Assembly: GCA_964458545.1 (NCBI GenBank)
Contig: CAYWJF010000019.1
Location: 1 to 29,662, forward strand
DNA from: JAYFNU01 sp964458545
Lineage (GTDB): Bacteria; Bacillota; Clostridia; Oscillospirales; Ruminococcaceae
Length of the DNA: 29,662 bases
Reading direction: 5' to 3'
Numbering within the stretch: position 1 is the stretch's first letter; each line of letters opens with the position of its first letter. This document shows positions 14,301 through 21,986 of this stretch, piece after piece. The position numbers and the translations under genes were made by a program. The notes beneath the pieces were generated by a model. It ran no database searches. It was not told the origin of the DNA and saw only the letters and a program-made list of their open reading frames with translations.

Positions 14301-14339
14301 TAGTGAGAAACAACAAACATTTTATCGAAAAAAGGGCGG
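14287..14339 (-). repeat. Long inverted repeat between the membrane-protein gene and the riboswitch promoter
   Basis: On the minus strand the arm from 14328-14339 (CCGCCCTTTTTT) pairs with the arm from 14287-14298 (GAAAGAGGGCGG) over 12 bp with G-U pairs that would be mismatches on +. The loop is about 29 nt. The right arm overlaps the -35 of the riboswitch promoter. A weak alternative pairing of the same CCGCC with GGCGG right after the stop at 14378 could act as a terminator for the upstream gene. Confidence 0.45.
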
Positions 14340-14377
14340 AGTTTATATAAATAACTTTATGGAATAAAAAGCGCCGC

Positions 14378-16459
14378 CTATACTCCGTATTGTACAAGCT
14401 CGTATATCTTAATATCTTTGTTTTCAAACACGAGCGTACCGTATTTCTCGCCTACCGAGAAGCCGGGAGTAACAAGCTCGGAAATTATAACGTAATCGCA
14501 GCCGTCCGCTGAAAGCAGCACGCACACGCCGTCATCAAGGAAATTGTAAAGTCCGTGAAGGATAGCCTCGCGCCTCGCCTTCTCCTCATAGTTGTCGTTC
14601 GACTCGTCCATAGTGACGAAGCCGAAGCCCTCAAGGTAGAAGCTTCGCTCCGCAAACGCGCAGCCGTTAAAATACTTGTTGTTTAGAATGTAGCGGGAAT
14701 CGGCTATTATCGCGTCCTCTGGGGTGTTGTCGCGAAGCCACAGCATACCCTCATATTCCTCAGGAGTCATTATTGAGCGCCGCATATTCGGGTTTTCAAG
14801 GTTGTTAAGCTGTTCGTCGGTCAAAACCTTGTTTTTGTTGAAGCGTGAAAATTCCGTCGCGGCGTATATGCCCATAGGAAGAGTCGAGGTCGGGTCTCCA
14901 TAATAGAACACTAAGGAGGAGCCGAAGTTTGTGTATAAAACCGCGGCGCCAAATAAAGCGAAAGCGGTGAGCAGAACCTTGCGCGAAATCTTTTTAGAGG
15001 CCTTTTCTAAAAGCTTGACGCAACAAAGAATAAGCGAAACCATTGCAAAGGGTATAAGAACAAAGACGAAGTACCACTCGCTACTGCCTGTTTGCTTCAT
15101 AGTGTTTAAAAGCACATAGCTTACAAGCAATCCGCCGAAGAGAAAATCAATGAGAGTATTCTTCTCCCTGCAGAATATTAGATATAATATGGCGGCAACG
15201 AATGCAAGGGTAATAATATAGTCAAAGGTAACGACATAGTACGCCGCGCAAACAACCTTGTAGACAACATCCGACATTTTGCCGTACAAGGAATGCGCAA
15301 AATCGGTGCGTATAGCGCTGTAAAGCGGGCTAAAGGACATACTGTCGCCCGCGCCTTGCGCGTAAATCAAAAAGTAAACCACGAAAAACGGAATGACGTA
15401 CATAAGCCCCTTCGGGATAACGCCCCAGTCCTTTTCGCGAATAAGCTTAAGCAGTAAGCAGAAGCAGAGCGCAAACGCTATGGTTACGGCTACGGGTCCC
15501 TTTGCGCCGAGCGCGGCTATCAAAAAGAGCAGCGAAAGCAGATGATACCTGTTTATACCCTTCTTCTCCGCGCTTTCCGCTTCGAAGAATAAAATCGCGC
15601 AGAGCAGCGAAAACACCGCGCCTAAGGGATAGCCTATAACGTCTTGGTAGATATAATGAACAATTAAACCCTCGGGCAATACAAGCCCTAAGACTCCCGC
15701 AATTACAGTATAGACATTCTTCTTCAAAAATCGCTTGGCAAGACTGATGAAAGAAGCGGCAAAAAGCGGGCTAATAGTTATAAGAGAAAGCTTTGTCACG
15801 ACCTCGAACGCTGAAATTCCCGTACAGAGCTTCATTATAGCGGTGTAGGAGAAGAAGGAAATGTGATATCTGTTTTCGGTGCCGCTCATCTGAAGGAAGG
15901 TCATTGGAAAGCCGCGCGAGGCGGAAACGGTCTGCGTCACGCCGTTTGTGGTGTCGTGGAAAAAGGTTCTCGCTCCCGCGACGGCGGGATTAAGGGTCGC
16001 CGCCGAAAGGATAACGAAGGTAGCGAGCGCCGCGAAAGCACAGAAGATAAGGGCGATTTTCATTTCTCCGCCGTCCTTGCGCTCGGGTGAGGTAAAGCTT
16101 GTGCCGCGCTTTAAATAAAGCACAGCCGCCGACGCGACCGTCAGCGCAAGCACGCCGTACTTAATATAAGCCATAGCGCCGAACGGAGCGAAGAAGAAAT
16201 ACAGCAAGCAAAGCACCGCTAATCCAAGTCCATAGGAGACTGTAAGCGCCTCGAGCGGAGAAAGCTTTAGGTTTAGCAGCTTATATGCCGCAAGCCCCGG
16301 AAGCGCCACGGCGAGTATCTGGAAAAGTAGAAATTTAAGCGTATCAAGCGCTGGCGTTGCAAAAAAAATCATCGCCGCCGCGCTCCATATAATATAGCCC
16401 GCCGCGGTAAACAGCACCGCGGTTTTTACCGTTCCGAGCTTCTTTGCTTTAGATAGCAT
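14378..16459 (-). CDS. Polytopic membrane protein, possible GT-C-type glycosyltransferase
   Basis: A 693-residue protein with many hydrophobic segments (roughly 12-14 between residues 10 and 530) and a soluble C-terminal region of about 150 residues. I do not recognise a named family. Two features recall GT-C glycosyltransferases: an early extracytoplasmic loop with FFHDTTNGVTQTVSASRGFP then YHISFF (possible catalytic Asp), and the C-terminal segment MLWLRDNTPEDAIIADSRY, typical of the soluble domain of such enzymes. A role in transferring sugars from a lipid carrier to cell-surface glycans is an inference. ATG at 16459 was chosen over GTG at 16471 because AGGTGG lies 8 nt upstream of it. The gene has its own promoter at 16493-16521. 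Confidence 0.7.
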   Translation of the reverse strand: MLSKAKKLGTVKTAVLFTAAGYIIWSAAAMIFFATPALDTLKFLLFQILAVALPGLAAYKLLNLKLSPLEALTVSYGLGLAVLCLLYFFFAPFGAMAYIKYGVLALTVASAAVLYLKRGTSFTSPERKDGGEMKIALIFCAFAALATFVILSAATLNPAVAGARTFFHDTTNGVTQTVSASRGFPMTFLQMSGTENRYHISFFSYTAIMKLCTGISAFEVVTKLSLITISPLFAASFISLAKRFLKKNVYTVIAGVLGLVLPEGLIVHYIYQDVIGYPLGAVFSLLCAILFFEAESAEKKGINRYHLLSLLFLIAALGAKGPVAVTIAFALCFCLLLKLIREKDWGVIPKGLMYVIPFFVVYFLIYAQGAGDSMSFSPLYSAIRTDFAHSLYGKMSDVVYKVVCAAYYVVTFDYIITLAFVAAILYLIFCREKNTLIDFLFGGLLVSYVLLNTMKQTGSSEWYFVFVLIPFAMVSLILCCVKLLEKASKKISRKVLLTAFALFGAAVLYTNFGSSLVFYYGDPTSTLPMGIYAATEFSRFNKNKVLTDEQLNNLENPNMRRSIMTPEEYEGMLWLRDNTPEDAIIADSRYILNNKYFNGCAFAERSFYLEGFGFVTMDESNDNYEEKARREAILHGLYNFLDDGVCVLLSADGCDYVIISELVTPGFSVGEKYGTLVFENKDIKIYELVQYGV

Positions 16460-16492
16460 CTGTTCGCCCACCTTTTCTGTTAACTGAATTAT

Positions 16493-16521
16493 ATTTTACA
16501 TATTAAGCTTAGTAATGTAAA
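16493..16521 (-). promoter_or_regulatory. Promoter of the polytopic membrane protein gene
   Basis: On the minus strand, TTTACA (complement of 16516-16521) and TAAAAT (complement of 16493-16498) have a 17-bp spacer. It lies 34 bp upstream of the ATG at 16459 and is back-to-back with the infC promoter. Confidence 0.65.
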
Positions 16522-16538
16522 GATATTTGTAGCGGCGC

Positions 16539-16567
16539 TTGACAATTGCTGTTTTTGTTGCTATTAT
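16539..16567 (+). promoter_or_regulatory. Promoter of the infC-rpmI-rplT operon
   Basis: A perfect TTGACA (16539-16544) and TATTAT (16562-16567) with 17-bp spacing. Transcription should begin near 16574, leaving a leader of about 160 nt before the infC start. Confidence 0.85.
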
Positions 16568-16574
16568 TACAGAC

Positions 16575-16701
16575 GACAATAAAGTAGCACAAAGGTCCGT
16601 GCTCACCGCAAGCCTTAACGGCGAAACGGTCAATACAAGGAAACGACGGTGTTTTTCCGTCGGTTTGGTTTGTATTTAAGCGCGGATATTCCGCGCTTTT
16701 T
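16575..16701 (+). ncRNA. L20-type autoregulatory leader of the IF3 operon
   Basis: The structured leader lies between the promoter and infC, the conserved position of the Firmicute ribosomal protein L20 leader. It contains the hairpin GACGG/CCGTC (16645-16649 and 16657-16661) enclosed by AATACAA/TTGTATT pairing, then a terminator. In other Firmicutes L20 binds this leader and promotes termination. The identification rests on position and architecture; no covariance search was possible. Confidence 0.75.
16678..16701 (+). terminator. Leader terminator of the infC operon
   Basis: AAGCGCGGA / TCCGCGCTT is a perfect 9-bp stem (16678-16686 and 16690-16698) with a TAT loop and continuing T-run to 16701. 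It lies upstream of the infC ribosome binding site, so it must be conditional. The TTTGTATT just before its 5' arm pairs with the upstream AATACAA. Confidence 0.85.
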
Positions 16702-16732
16702 GTATTATATCGGTTTATGGAGGTGCATCCAA

Positions 16733-17251
16733 ATAGGAGCAACAGACCACGCAATTAACGAGCAGATTCGCGACAGCGAGGTAAGGTTAGTCGGCAACGA
16801 CGGAAGCCAGCTTGGTATTATGTCGTCCGCCGCCGCGTTACAGCTTGCCGCGGAGCAAGGCTACGACCTTGTGAAAATCGCTCCTCAGGCGACGCCGCCC
16901 GTGTGCAAAATTATGGACTACGGGAAGTATCGCTTTGAGCAACAAAAACGTGACAAGGAAGCAAAGAAAAATCAGAAGGTTATCGAGCTTAAGGAAATTC
17001 GCCTGTCAATTAACATAGGCGACCACGATTTCGATACCAAATTAGGTCATGCCAAAAAGTTCCTTGAAGAGGGGAACAAGCTAAAGGCGAGCATACGCTT
17101 CCGCGGTCGCGAGATGGCACACGCCTCTTTGGGCGTAGACGTTATGAAACGCTTCGCCGAAGCTCTTGAGGAATTCGGAACGATTGAAAAGGACGCCAAG
17201 CTCGAGGGTAGGTCAATGCAGATGTTCATATCCCCGAAACCGGCAAAATAA
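16733..17251 (+). CDS. infC: Translation initiation factor IF-3, AUA start
   Basis: IF-3 binds the 30S subunit, prevents premature 50S joining and checks the start codon and initiator tRNA. The conserved INEQIRDSEVRL begins the N-domain, PPVCKIMDYGKYRFEQQK forms the linker region, and the C-domain follows; the product has 172 residues. There is no usable ATG or GTG: the only in-frame one upstream lies in the leader terminator region. GGAGGTG at 16719-16725 is 7 nt from an ATA codon at 16733-16735 (an ATC at 16727 is too close, an ATT at 16754 too far). IF-3 genes are known for non-AUG starts that IF-3 itself discriminates against, giving feedback. First gene of an operon with L35 and L20. Confidence 0.93.
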   Translation: MGATDHAINEQIRDSEVRLVGNDGSQLGIMSSAAALQLAAEQGYDLVKIAPQATPPVCKIMDYGKYRFEQQKRDKEAKKNQKVIELKEIRLSINIGDHDFDTKLGHAKKFLEEGNKLKASIRFRGREMAHASLGVDVMKRFAEALEEFGTIEKDAKLEGRSMQMFISPKPAK

Positions 17252-17272
17252 TCAGGAAGGAAACACAGTAAA

Positions 17273-17479
17273 ATGCCTAAGATGAAAACCCATAGTGGTA
17301 CAAAGAAACGTATTACAAAAATCACAAAGAACGGAAAAATAAAGCGCGCTCATGCGTATAAGTCGCACCTTCTCAACGGTCACGGCAAGACGACGAAGCG
17401 TAAGAGAGGTCTGCGTGCGGCGACCTATGTCGATAAGACAAATGCGGCGAATATCAAGGTTTTACTGCCTTATAAATAA
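17273..17479 (+). CDS. rpmI: 50S ribosomal protein L35
   Basis: A 68-residue, highly basic protein; MPKMKTHSGTKKRI at the N-terminus and KRKRGLR in the middle are family hallmarks. It is a component of the large ribosomal subunit. It lies 21 bp after infC behind AGGAAGG and 36 bp before rplT, in the classic order infC-rpmI-rplT. In Firmicutes its expression follows the L20-controlled leader of this operon. Confidence 0.97.
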   Translation: MPKMKTHSGTKKRITKITKNGKIKRAHAYKSHLLNGHGKTTKRKRGLRAATYVDKTNAANIKVLLPYK

Positions 17480-17515
17480 GCAGAAACCGTTACTATTTTT
17501 TGGAGGTAAAGAAGA

Positions 17516-17869
17516 ATGGCTCGCGTAAAAGGCGCTATGATGACGCGCAAAAGAAGAAAGAAAGTATTAAAGCTCGCAAAGGGTTATTTCGGCAGCAAGA
17601 GCACGCTGTTTAAAACAGCTAAACAGGCTGTATATAAGTCCGGTAACTACGCTTACGTAGGCAGAAAGCTTAAGAAGCGTGATTTCAGACGGCTTTGGAT
17701 AACAAGAATATCCGCCGCCGCGAAGATTAATGGAATGAACTACAGCACCCTTATGAACGGCATCAAGAAGTCGAATATCGACCTCAACCGCAAGATGCTC
17801 TCTGAGCTTGCTATCAACGACCCCGCCGCATTTGCGGCAATAGCGAAGCAGGCTAAGGCTGCGCTTTAA
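17516..17869 (+). CDS. rplT: 50S ribosomal protein L20
   Basis: A 117-residue basic protein with MARVKGAMMTRKRRKKVLK at the N-terminus and DFRRLWITRI in the middle, as in all bacterial L20. It is needed for early 50S assembly and is the likely autorepressor acting on the leader at 16575-16701. The ATG has a strong GGAGG 9 nt upstream. The gene ends the operon, with a 12-bp GC-rich hairpin following within 15 bp of the stop. Confidence 0.97.
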   Translation: MARVKGAMMTRKRRKKVLKLAKGYFGSKSTLFKTAKQAVYKSGNYAYVGRKLKKRDFRRLWITRISAAAKINGMNYSTLMNGIKKSNIDLNRKMLSELAINDPAAFAAIAKQAKAAL

Positions 17870-17883
17870 ATTTTAAAAGAACT

Positions 17884-17914
17884 GCCCGTACGCGCACACG
17901 CGCGTATGGGCTTT
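17884..17914 (+). terminator. Terminator of the IF3-L35-L20 operon
   Basis: A 12-bp stem (17884-17895 with 17900-17911, loop ACAC, one G-T pair) starts with GCCCGTACGCGC. Only TTT follows, so the T-run is short, but the position right after rplT fits. A second small hairpin, GCGCC/GGCGC, lies at 17941-17955. Confidence 0.7.
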
Positions 17915-17956
17915 CCGCGTATTTAAGATACCTTTGTTCCGCGCCGAAAAGGCGCA

Positions 17957-17985
17957 TATTGTAATTTAAGAAACTACACTATTAT
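17957..17985 (+). promoter_or_regulatory. Possible promoter of the rRNA methyltransferase-to-smc run
   Basis: TATTAT at 17980-17985 has a poor -35 (TATTGT at 17957-17962 with 17 bp, or TTGTAA at 17959-17964 with 15 bp). It is the only reasonable -10 in the gap between rplT and the methyltransferase gene. Confidence 0.4.
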
Positions 17986-18013
17986 AGGTTTTCAGCCGAG
18001 GAAGGGAGCCGCC

Positions 18014-18787
18014 GTGGAAAAGATAACGAGCCGCGCGAACGAGCGCGTTAAAGAGATAGGGCGGCTTTGCACCGAGCCCGCCGCGAGAGCGGAAAAGGGT
18101 TTCTGCGTGCTTTTCGGCGAAAAGCTCTGCTTTGAGGCTCTGCGGCTCGGCGTAAAGCTTCGCGAGGTGTGGTTTACGCAACAAGCTAAAGAGAAGAGCG
18201 GCGCGATAGAGAAGCTTATCGAGAGCGCGGCGGAAGCGGTGGAGATGAGCGAGGGCGTGGATGAAAAGCTTTCCTACCAAAAGACCGCGCAGGGTGTTTT
18301 TGCGGTAGCTGAAATTCCGAAAGCAAGAGTAACCGACACTCCCGACAGAGTGATTATCCTTGATAACGTTCAGGACCCTGTAAACGTCGGGGCGGTTATC
18401 CGCTCGGCGGCGGCGCTCGGTTGGCGCGAGGTTATACTCTTTGCGGGCACGGCGGACGCGTTTTCCCCGAGGGCGCTTCGCGCTTCTATGGGCGCGGCGT
18501 TCGCGGTGAATATATCGGTCTGCGGCGAGGCTTCAACGAAGATTAAAGAGCTTAAAGATAGCGGCGTTTGCTGTGTCGCCACGGCGCTTAAGAGCGACAG
18601 CGTACCCATTACCGAGATAGATAAAACGAAAAGGCTTGCGCTTATTATCGGCAACGAGGGCAACGGACTTTCGGAAGAAACGATTGATATGTGCGACCTT
18701 ACGGCTATTATTCCCATAAGCGACGCGGTGGAAAGCTTAAACGCGTCGGCGGCGAGCGCCGTTGCTATGTGGGAGCTTAGAAGATGA
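18014..18787 (+). CDS. TrmH/SpoU-family RNA 2'-O-methyltransferase
   Basis: A 257-residue SPOUT methyltransferase that uses S-adenosylmethionine to methylate a ribose 2'-OH in rRNA or tRNA. The N-terminal substrate-binding region opens with KITSRANERVKEI. The catalytic domain holds the three SpoU motifs: NVQDPVNVGAVIRSAAALG (motif 1), LIIGNEGNGLSEE (motif 2) and IPISDAVESLNASAASAVAM (motif 3). The start is GTG behind GGAAGGGAG. It follows rplT, a common location for this gene in Firmicutes, and overlaps dprA by 4 bp. The exact target nucleotide cannot be told; the RlmB-like or TsnR-like names would be guesses. Confidence 0.9.
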   Translation: MEKITSRANERVKEIGRLCTEPAARAEKGFCVLFGEKLCFEALRLGVKLREVWFTQQAKEKSGAIEKLIESAAEAVEMSEGVDEKLSYQKTAQGVFAVAEIPKARVTDTPDRVIILDNVQDPVNVGAVIRSAAALGWREVILFAGTADAFSPRALRASMGAAFAVNISVCGEASTKIKELKDSGVCCVATALKSDSVPITEIDKTKRLALIIGNEGNGLSEETIDMCDLTAIIPISDAVESLNASAASAVAMWELRR

Positions 18788-19875
18788 GCGACGCGAGAGT
18801 TTTGTGGCTTTGGCTGCACGCCGTTATGGGTGCGTGCAACGAAAAGAGCATACGGCTTGTTCGGGAGTTTGACTATATCGAAAGGCTTTACGAAAGACGG
18901 CAGAGCTCGGACATGGCGAAGCTTCTTTCTCCGCAGGAATACAAGAACGCGCGGACTGTGCGGCTTGAGGACTGCGAGGCGCTCGCGAACGAGTGCGACG
19001 CGCTGGGTATTAGGATACTTTGCTACAGCGACGAGGAGTATCCCGAAATGCTTCGCAACACGCGAGTACCGCCCGCGGTGCTCTTCTGTACGGGCGACGT
19101 AAGGGCGCTTACAGGCACGGCTATTGCTGGCGTGGGCGCGAGACTCGCGACAAAATACGGGCGTGACGCAGTAAAGAAGATTTTTACTCCCGTCGCTCGC
19201 GCGGGCATAACCCTTGTAAGCGGACTTGCGAGCGGGATAGATTCCGAGGTGCACCGCGCGGCTCTTGAAAACGGCGCAAAAACGGTAGCCGTACTCGGCA
19301 ACGAGATAAACAAAACCTATCCCTCAAACAACGCTGAGCTTCGCCGAAAAATTGAGGCGAACGGCTGCGTGGTTAGCGAGTACCCGCCACACGCGGGCTC
19401 TCAGCGGTATATGTTTCCGCAAAGGAACCGTATTATTTCGGGGCTTTCCCGCGCGGTGGTAATCTTTGAAGCGGCGAAGAAGAGCGGCACGATGATAACC
19501 GCGAACTGGGCGCTTGACGACGGGCGCGACGTTTTCGCCGTTCCGGGCAGTATATTTTCGGAAAAGAGCGACGGCACGAATTATCTTATTAAAAGCGGCG
19601 CAATACCCGTTACCGACGCGGCTGATATCTTCGATTATCTCGGAGTTACCGATACCGCGAGGTTTACGGGCGAGGAAAAAAGCGAAGCCGTCGTCCCCAA
19701 GCTTACGGGTACGGCGAAGAAGATATGCGACTGTCTTCGCGAGGGCGAAATGACGGTGGACGAGCTTCTTGCGAAAACGGGCGTGCCCGCGCACGAGCTG
19801 TTTGCTTCACTAACAGAATTAGAGGTGGACGGAATCGCCGAGGCGGCGTTCGGTTCGCGCTACAGACTAAAATAA
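18784..19875 (+). CDS. dprA: DNA-processing protein DprA
   Basis: A 363-residue single-stranded-DNA-binding protein that loads RecA on incoming DNA during natural transformation. The Rossmann-like domain shows SGLASGIDSEVHRAAL, SEYPPHAGSQRYMFPQRNR, IISGLSRAVVIFEA and SGTMITANWAL, and VFAVPGS. A small C-terminal winged-helix region follows after about residue 300. Two departures from usual: AGVGARLATKYG where VGSRxxTxYG is common, and VLGNEINKTYP where VLGCGxDxxYP is common. ATG overlaps the preceding TGA by 4 bp. topA follows 17 bp downstream, the conserved Firmicute order. Presence does not prove competence, since many non-competent bacteria keep dprA. Confidence 0.95.
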   Translation: MSDARVLWLWLHAVMGACNEKSIRLVREFDYIERLYERRQSSDMAKLLSPQEYKNARTVRLEDCEALANECDALGIRILCYSDEEYPEMLRNTRVPPAVLFCTGDVRALTGTAIAGVGARLATKYGRDAVKKIFTPVARAGITLVSGLASGIDSEVHRAALENGAKTVAVLGNEINKTYPSNNAELRRKIEANGCVVSEYPPHAGSQRYMFPQRNRIISGLSRAVVIFEAAKKSGTMITANWALDDGRDVFAVPGSIFSEKSDGTNYLIKSGAIPVTDAADIFDYLGVTDTARFTGEEKSEAVVPKLTGTAKKICDCLREGEMTVDELLAKTGVPAHELFASLTELEVDGIAEAAFGSRYRLK

Positions 19876-19892
19876 ATTTCAAGGATGGAACT

Positions 19893-21986
19893 ATGTCAAA
19901 GCTTGTAATTGTCGAGTCCCCCGCAAAGGCGAAAACAATTAAAAAGTATCTCGGAAAGGGCTATGAGGTTATGGCGTCTATGGGTCATATCCGCGACCTT
20001 CCGCAGAATTCGTTGGGTGTAAACGTGGATAAGGAATTCCGCCCCCAGTACCTTAACATAAGCGGAAAAGAAAAGCTTATTAAGGATCTTCAAGCGGCGG
20101 CGAAGGGAAGCGAAGGCGTACTGCTCGCGACCGACCCCGACCGCGAGGGAGAGGCTATTTCGTGGCACCTTGCCCATATACTAAAGCTTCCCGTAGACGA
20201 GAAGAACAGGGTCACCTTCGGCGAGATAACGAAGAAGGGCATAGAAGCGGGTATGAGCGCGCCGAGGACTATTGACCTTGACCTCGTAAATTCTCAGCAG
20301 GCGCGCCGCGTGCTCGACAGAATAGTCGGCTACAAGCTTTCGCCGTTCCTTTGGCGCAAGGTGCGCCGCGGGCTTTCCGCGGGGCGCGTACAGTCGGTAG
20401 CGGTAAGGCTCATAGTTGACCGCGAGCGCGAGATAGAGGCGTTTGTGCCTGAGGAATTCTGGACGATAGACGTGGTTTTAAAAGCCTCAGGAAGCCAGAA
20501 AACCTTTACCGCCCGCCTTCGCACAAAGGAGGGTATCGCGCCCGAGGATTTCAAAATTGAAAACGAAGCTGCGGCGAACGCGATACTTGCCGCGATAGAG
20601 AACGAAAAGTATGTCATAAGCGACATTAAGCGCGGTACAAGAAAGCGCGCGCCGGAGCCGCCGTTTATAACCTCCACCCTACAGCAGGAGGCGTCTAAGC
20701 GGCTCAACTTCACCGCGAGAAGAACAATGCGCGCCGCGCAGGAGCTTTACGAGGGCGTTGACGTAGAGGGCTACGGCTCTATCGGTCTTATCACCTATAT
20801 GAGAACCGACTCCCTTCGCGTATCTGACGACGCTATAGCGGACGCTAACGGCTATATCGCGAACGAGTACGGCGAGAAATACGTATGTCGCTACGCGCGC
20901 ACATATAAACGCAAGAGCGCGAGCACCGTTCAGGACGCGCACGAGGCGATACGCCCGACCGTTATTGAGCTTACCCCCGAAAAGGCAAAAAAATCTCTTT
21001 CCGCCGACCAGTACAAGCTGTATAAGCTTATCTGGGAGCGGTTTATCGCGAGCCGTATGAGCGACCAGATATTGAACACAATGGTCGTCGGAATTAACGC
21101 GGGCGAGTACAGCTTCCGCGCGAACGGTCACAGCGTTGAATTTGACGGCTTTACAAAGCTTTATGAAGTTGCCGAGGATAAGGGCGAAAACTACACAGAC
21201 CTGCCCGCTTTGAATGAAGAAAGCGAGCTTACTAAAAAAGAGCTTAAACCCGCGCAGCGGTTTACTCAGCCGCCTATGCGTTTTACCGAGGCGACGCTCA
21301 TTAAAACGCTTGAAGAGAACGGTATAGGAAGACCGTCCACCTACGCGCCGACCATATCGACGATAATCGACCGCGGCTACGTTGAGCGCGACCAAAAATC
21401 TATTAAGCCCACGGCGCTCGGCACCGTTGTAACAGACCTTATGATAGACCAGTTCAGCAACATAGTGGACGAGAAGTTCAGCGCCGCTATGGAGAGGAAC
21501 CTCGACAAAATCGAAGAGGGCAAGGCGGACTGGGTAAAGACGCTCGATAAATTCTACAAGGATTTCGCCAAGACTTTAAAGAAGGCGGAGGAAAACCTCG
21601 ACGGGCAGCGCCTAAAGGTGCCCGAGGAGGAGACCGACGTTGTCTGCGAGCTTTGCGGAAAGAAGATGGTTATAAAGACGGGACGTTACGGAAAGTTCCT
21701 CGCCTGCCCCGGCTTTCCCGAATGCCGCAACACAAAGCGTATCGTTGTGGAAACACCGGGTAAATGCCCGAAATGCGGCGGCAAGGTACTGCTTCGCCGC
21801 TCTCAGAAGGGACGTATCTTCTACGCCTGCGAAAAGGGCGCGGAGTGCGGCTTTATGAGCTGGGACGAGCCGACGGCGGATATCTGCCCGAGCTGTGGCT
21901 CAAGCCTTTTCAAAAAGAAGGGTAAGAACGCTTACCTTTACTGTCAAAAGGATGGCTGCGGCTATAAAAAGGACATTGAGAAATGA
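19893..21986 (+). CDS. topA: DNA topoisomerase I (type IA)
   Basis: A 697-residue enzyme that relaxes negative supercoils. The toprim domain begins LVIVESPAKAKTIKKYLG and includes DPDREGEAISWHL. The active-site tyrosine is Tyr302 in GLITYMRTDSLRV. The C-terminus holds three zinc-ribbon modules (CELC...CPGFPEC, CPKC...CEKGAEC, CPSC...CQKDGC). ATG at 19893 was chosen because the conserved domain begins there, with AAGGATGG just upstream; the in-frame ATG at 19725 lies inside dprA and adds 56 arginine-rich, non-family residues. The stop overlaps trmFO by 4 bp. Confidence 0.97.
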   Translation: MSKLVIVESPAKAKTIKKYLGKGYEVMASMGHIRDLPQNSLGVNVDKEFRPQYLNISGKEKLIKDLQAAAKGSEGVLLATDPDREGEAISWHLAHILKLPVDEKNRVTFGEITKKGIEAGMSAPRTIDLDLVNSQQARRVLDRIVGYKLSPFLWRKVRRGLSAGRVQSVAVRLIVDREREIEAFVPEEFWTIDVVLKASGSQKTFTARLRTKEGIAPEDFKIENEAAANAILAAIENEKYVISDIKRGTRKRAPEPPFITSTLQQEASKRLNFTARRTMRAAQELYEGVDVEGYGSIGLITYMRTDSLRVSDDAIADANGYIANEYGEKYVCRYARTYKRKSASTVQDAHEAIRPTVIELTPEKAKKSLSADQYKLYKLIWERFIASRMSDQILNTMVVGINAGEYSFRANGHSVEFDGFTKLYEVAEDKGENYTDLPALNEESELTKKELKPAQRFTQPPMRFTEATLIKTLEENGIGRPSTYAPTISTIIDRGYVERDQKSIKPTALGTVVTDLMIDQFSNIVDEKFSAAMERNLDKIEEGKADWVKTLDKFYKDFAKTLKKAEENLDGQRLKVPEEETDVVCELCGKKMVIKTGRYGKFLACPGFPECRNTKRIVVETPGKCPKCGGKVLLRRSQKGRIFYACEKGAECGFMSWDEPTADICPSCGSSLFKKKGKNAYLYCQKDGCGYKKDIEK

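Noticed and set aside
16649..16732. GTG start at 16649 giving infC a 28-residue extension
   Set aside because: It lies inside the leader hairpins and upstream of the leader terminator, and has no ribosome binding site.
16717..16758. A 13-codon reading frame (ATG at 16717) overlapping the infC ribosome binding site
   Set aside because: No ribosome binding site precedes it and its ATG overlaps GGAGGTG, which already serves infC; chance is the simpler explanation.
18370..19254. A 294-codon open frame on - across the methyltransferase/dprA junction
   Set aside because: It spans two well-supported overlapping genes on the other strand, has no ribosome binding site and shows no recognisable domain.
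20679..21395. A 238-codon open frame on - inside topA
   Set aside because: It is antisense to conserved topA coding sequence, including the stretch just after the active-site region; no family resemblance.
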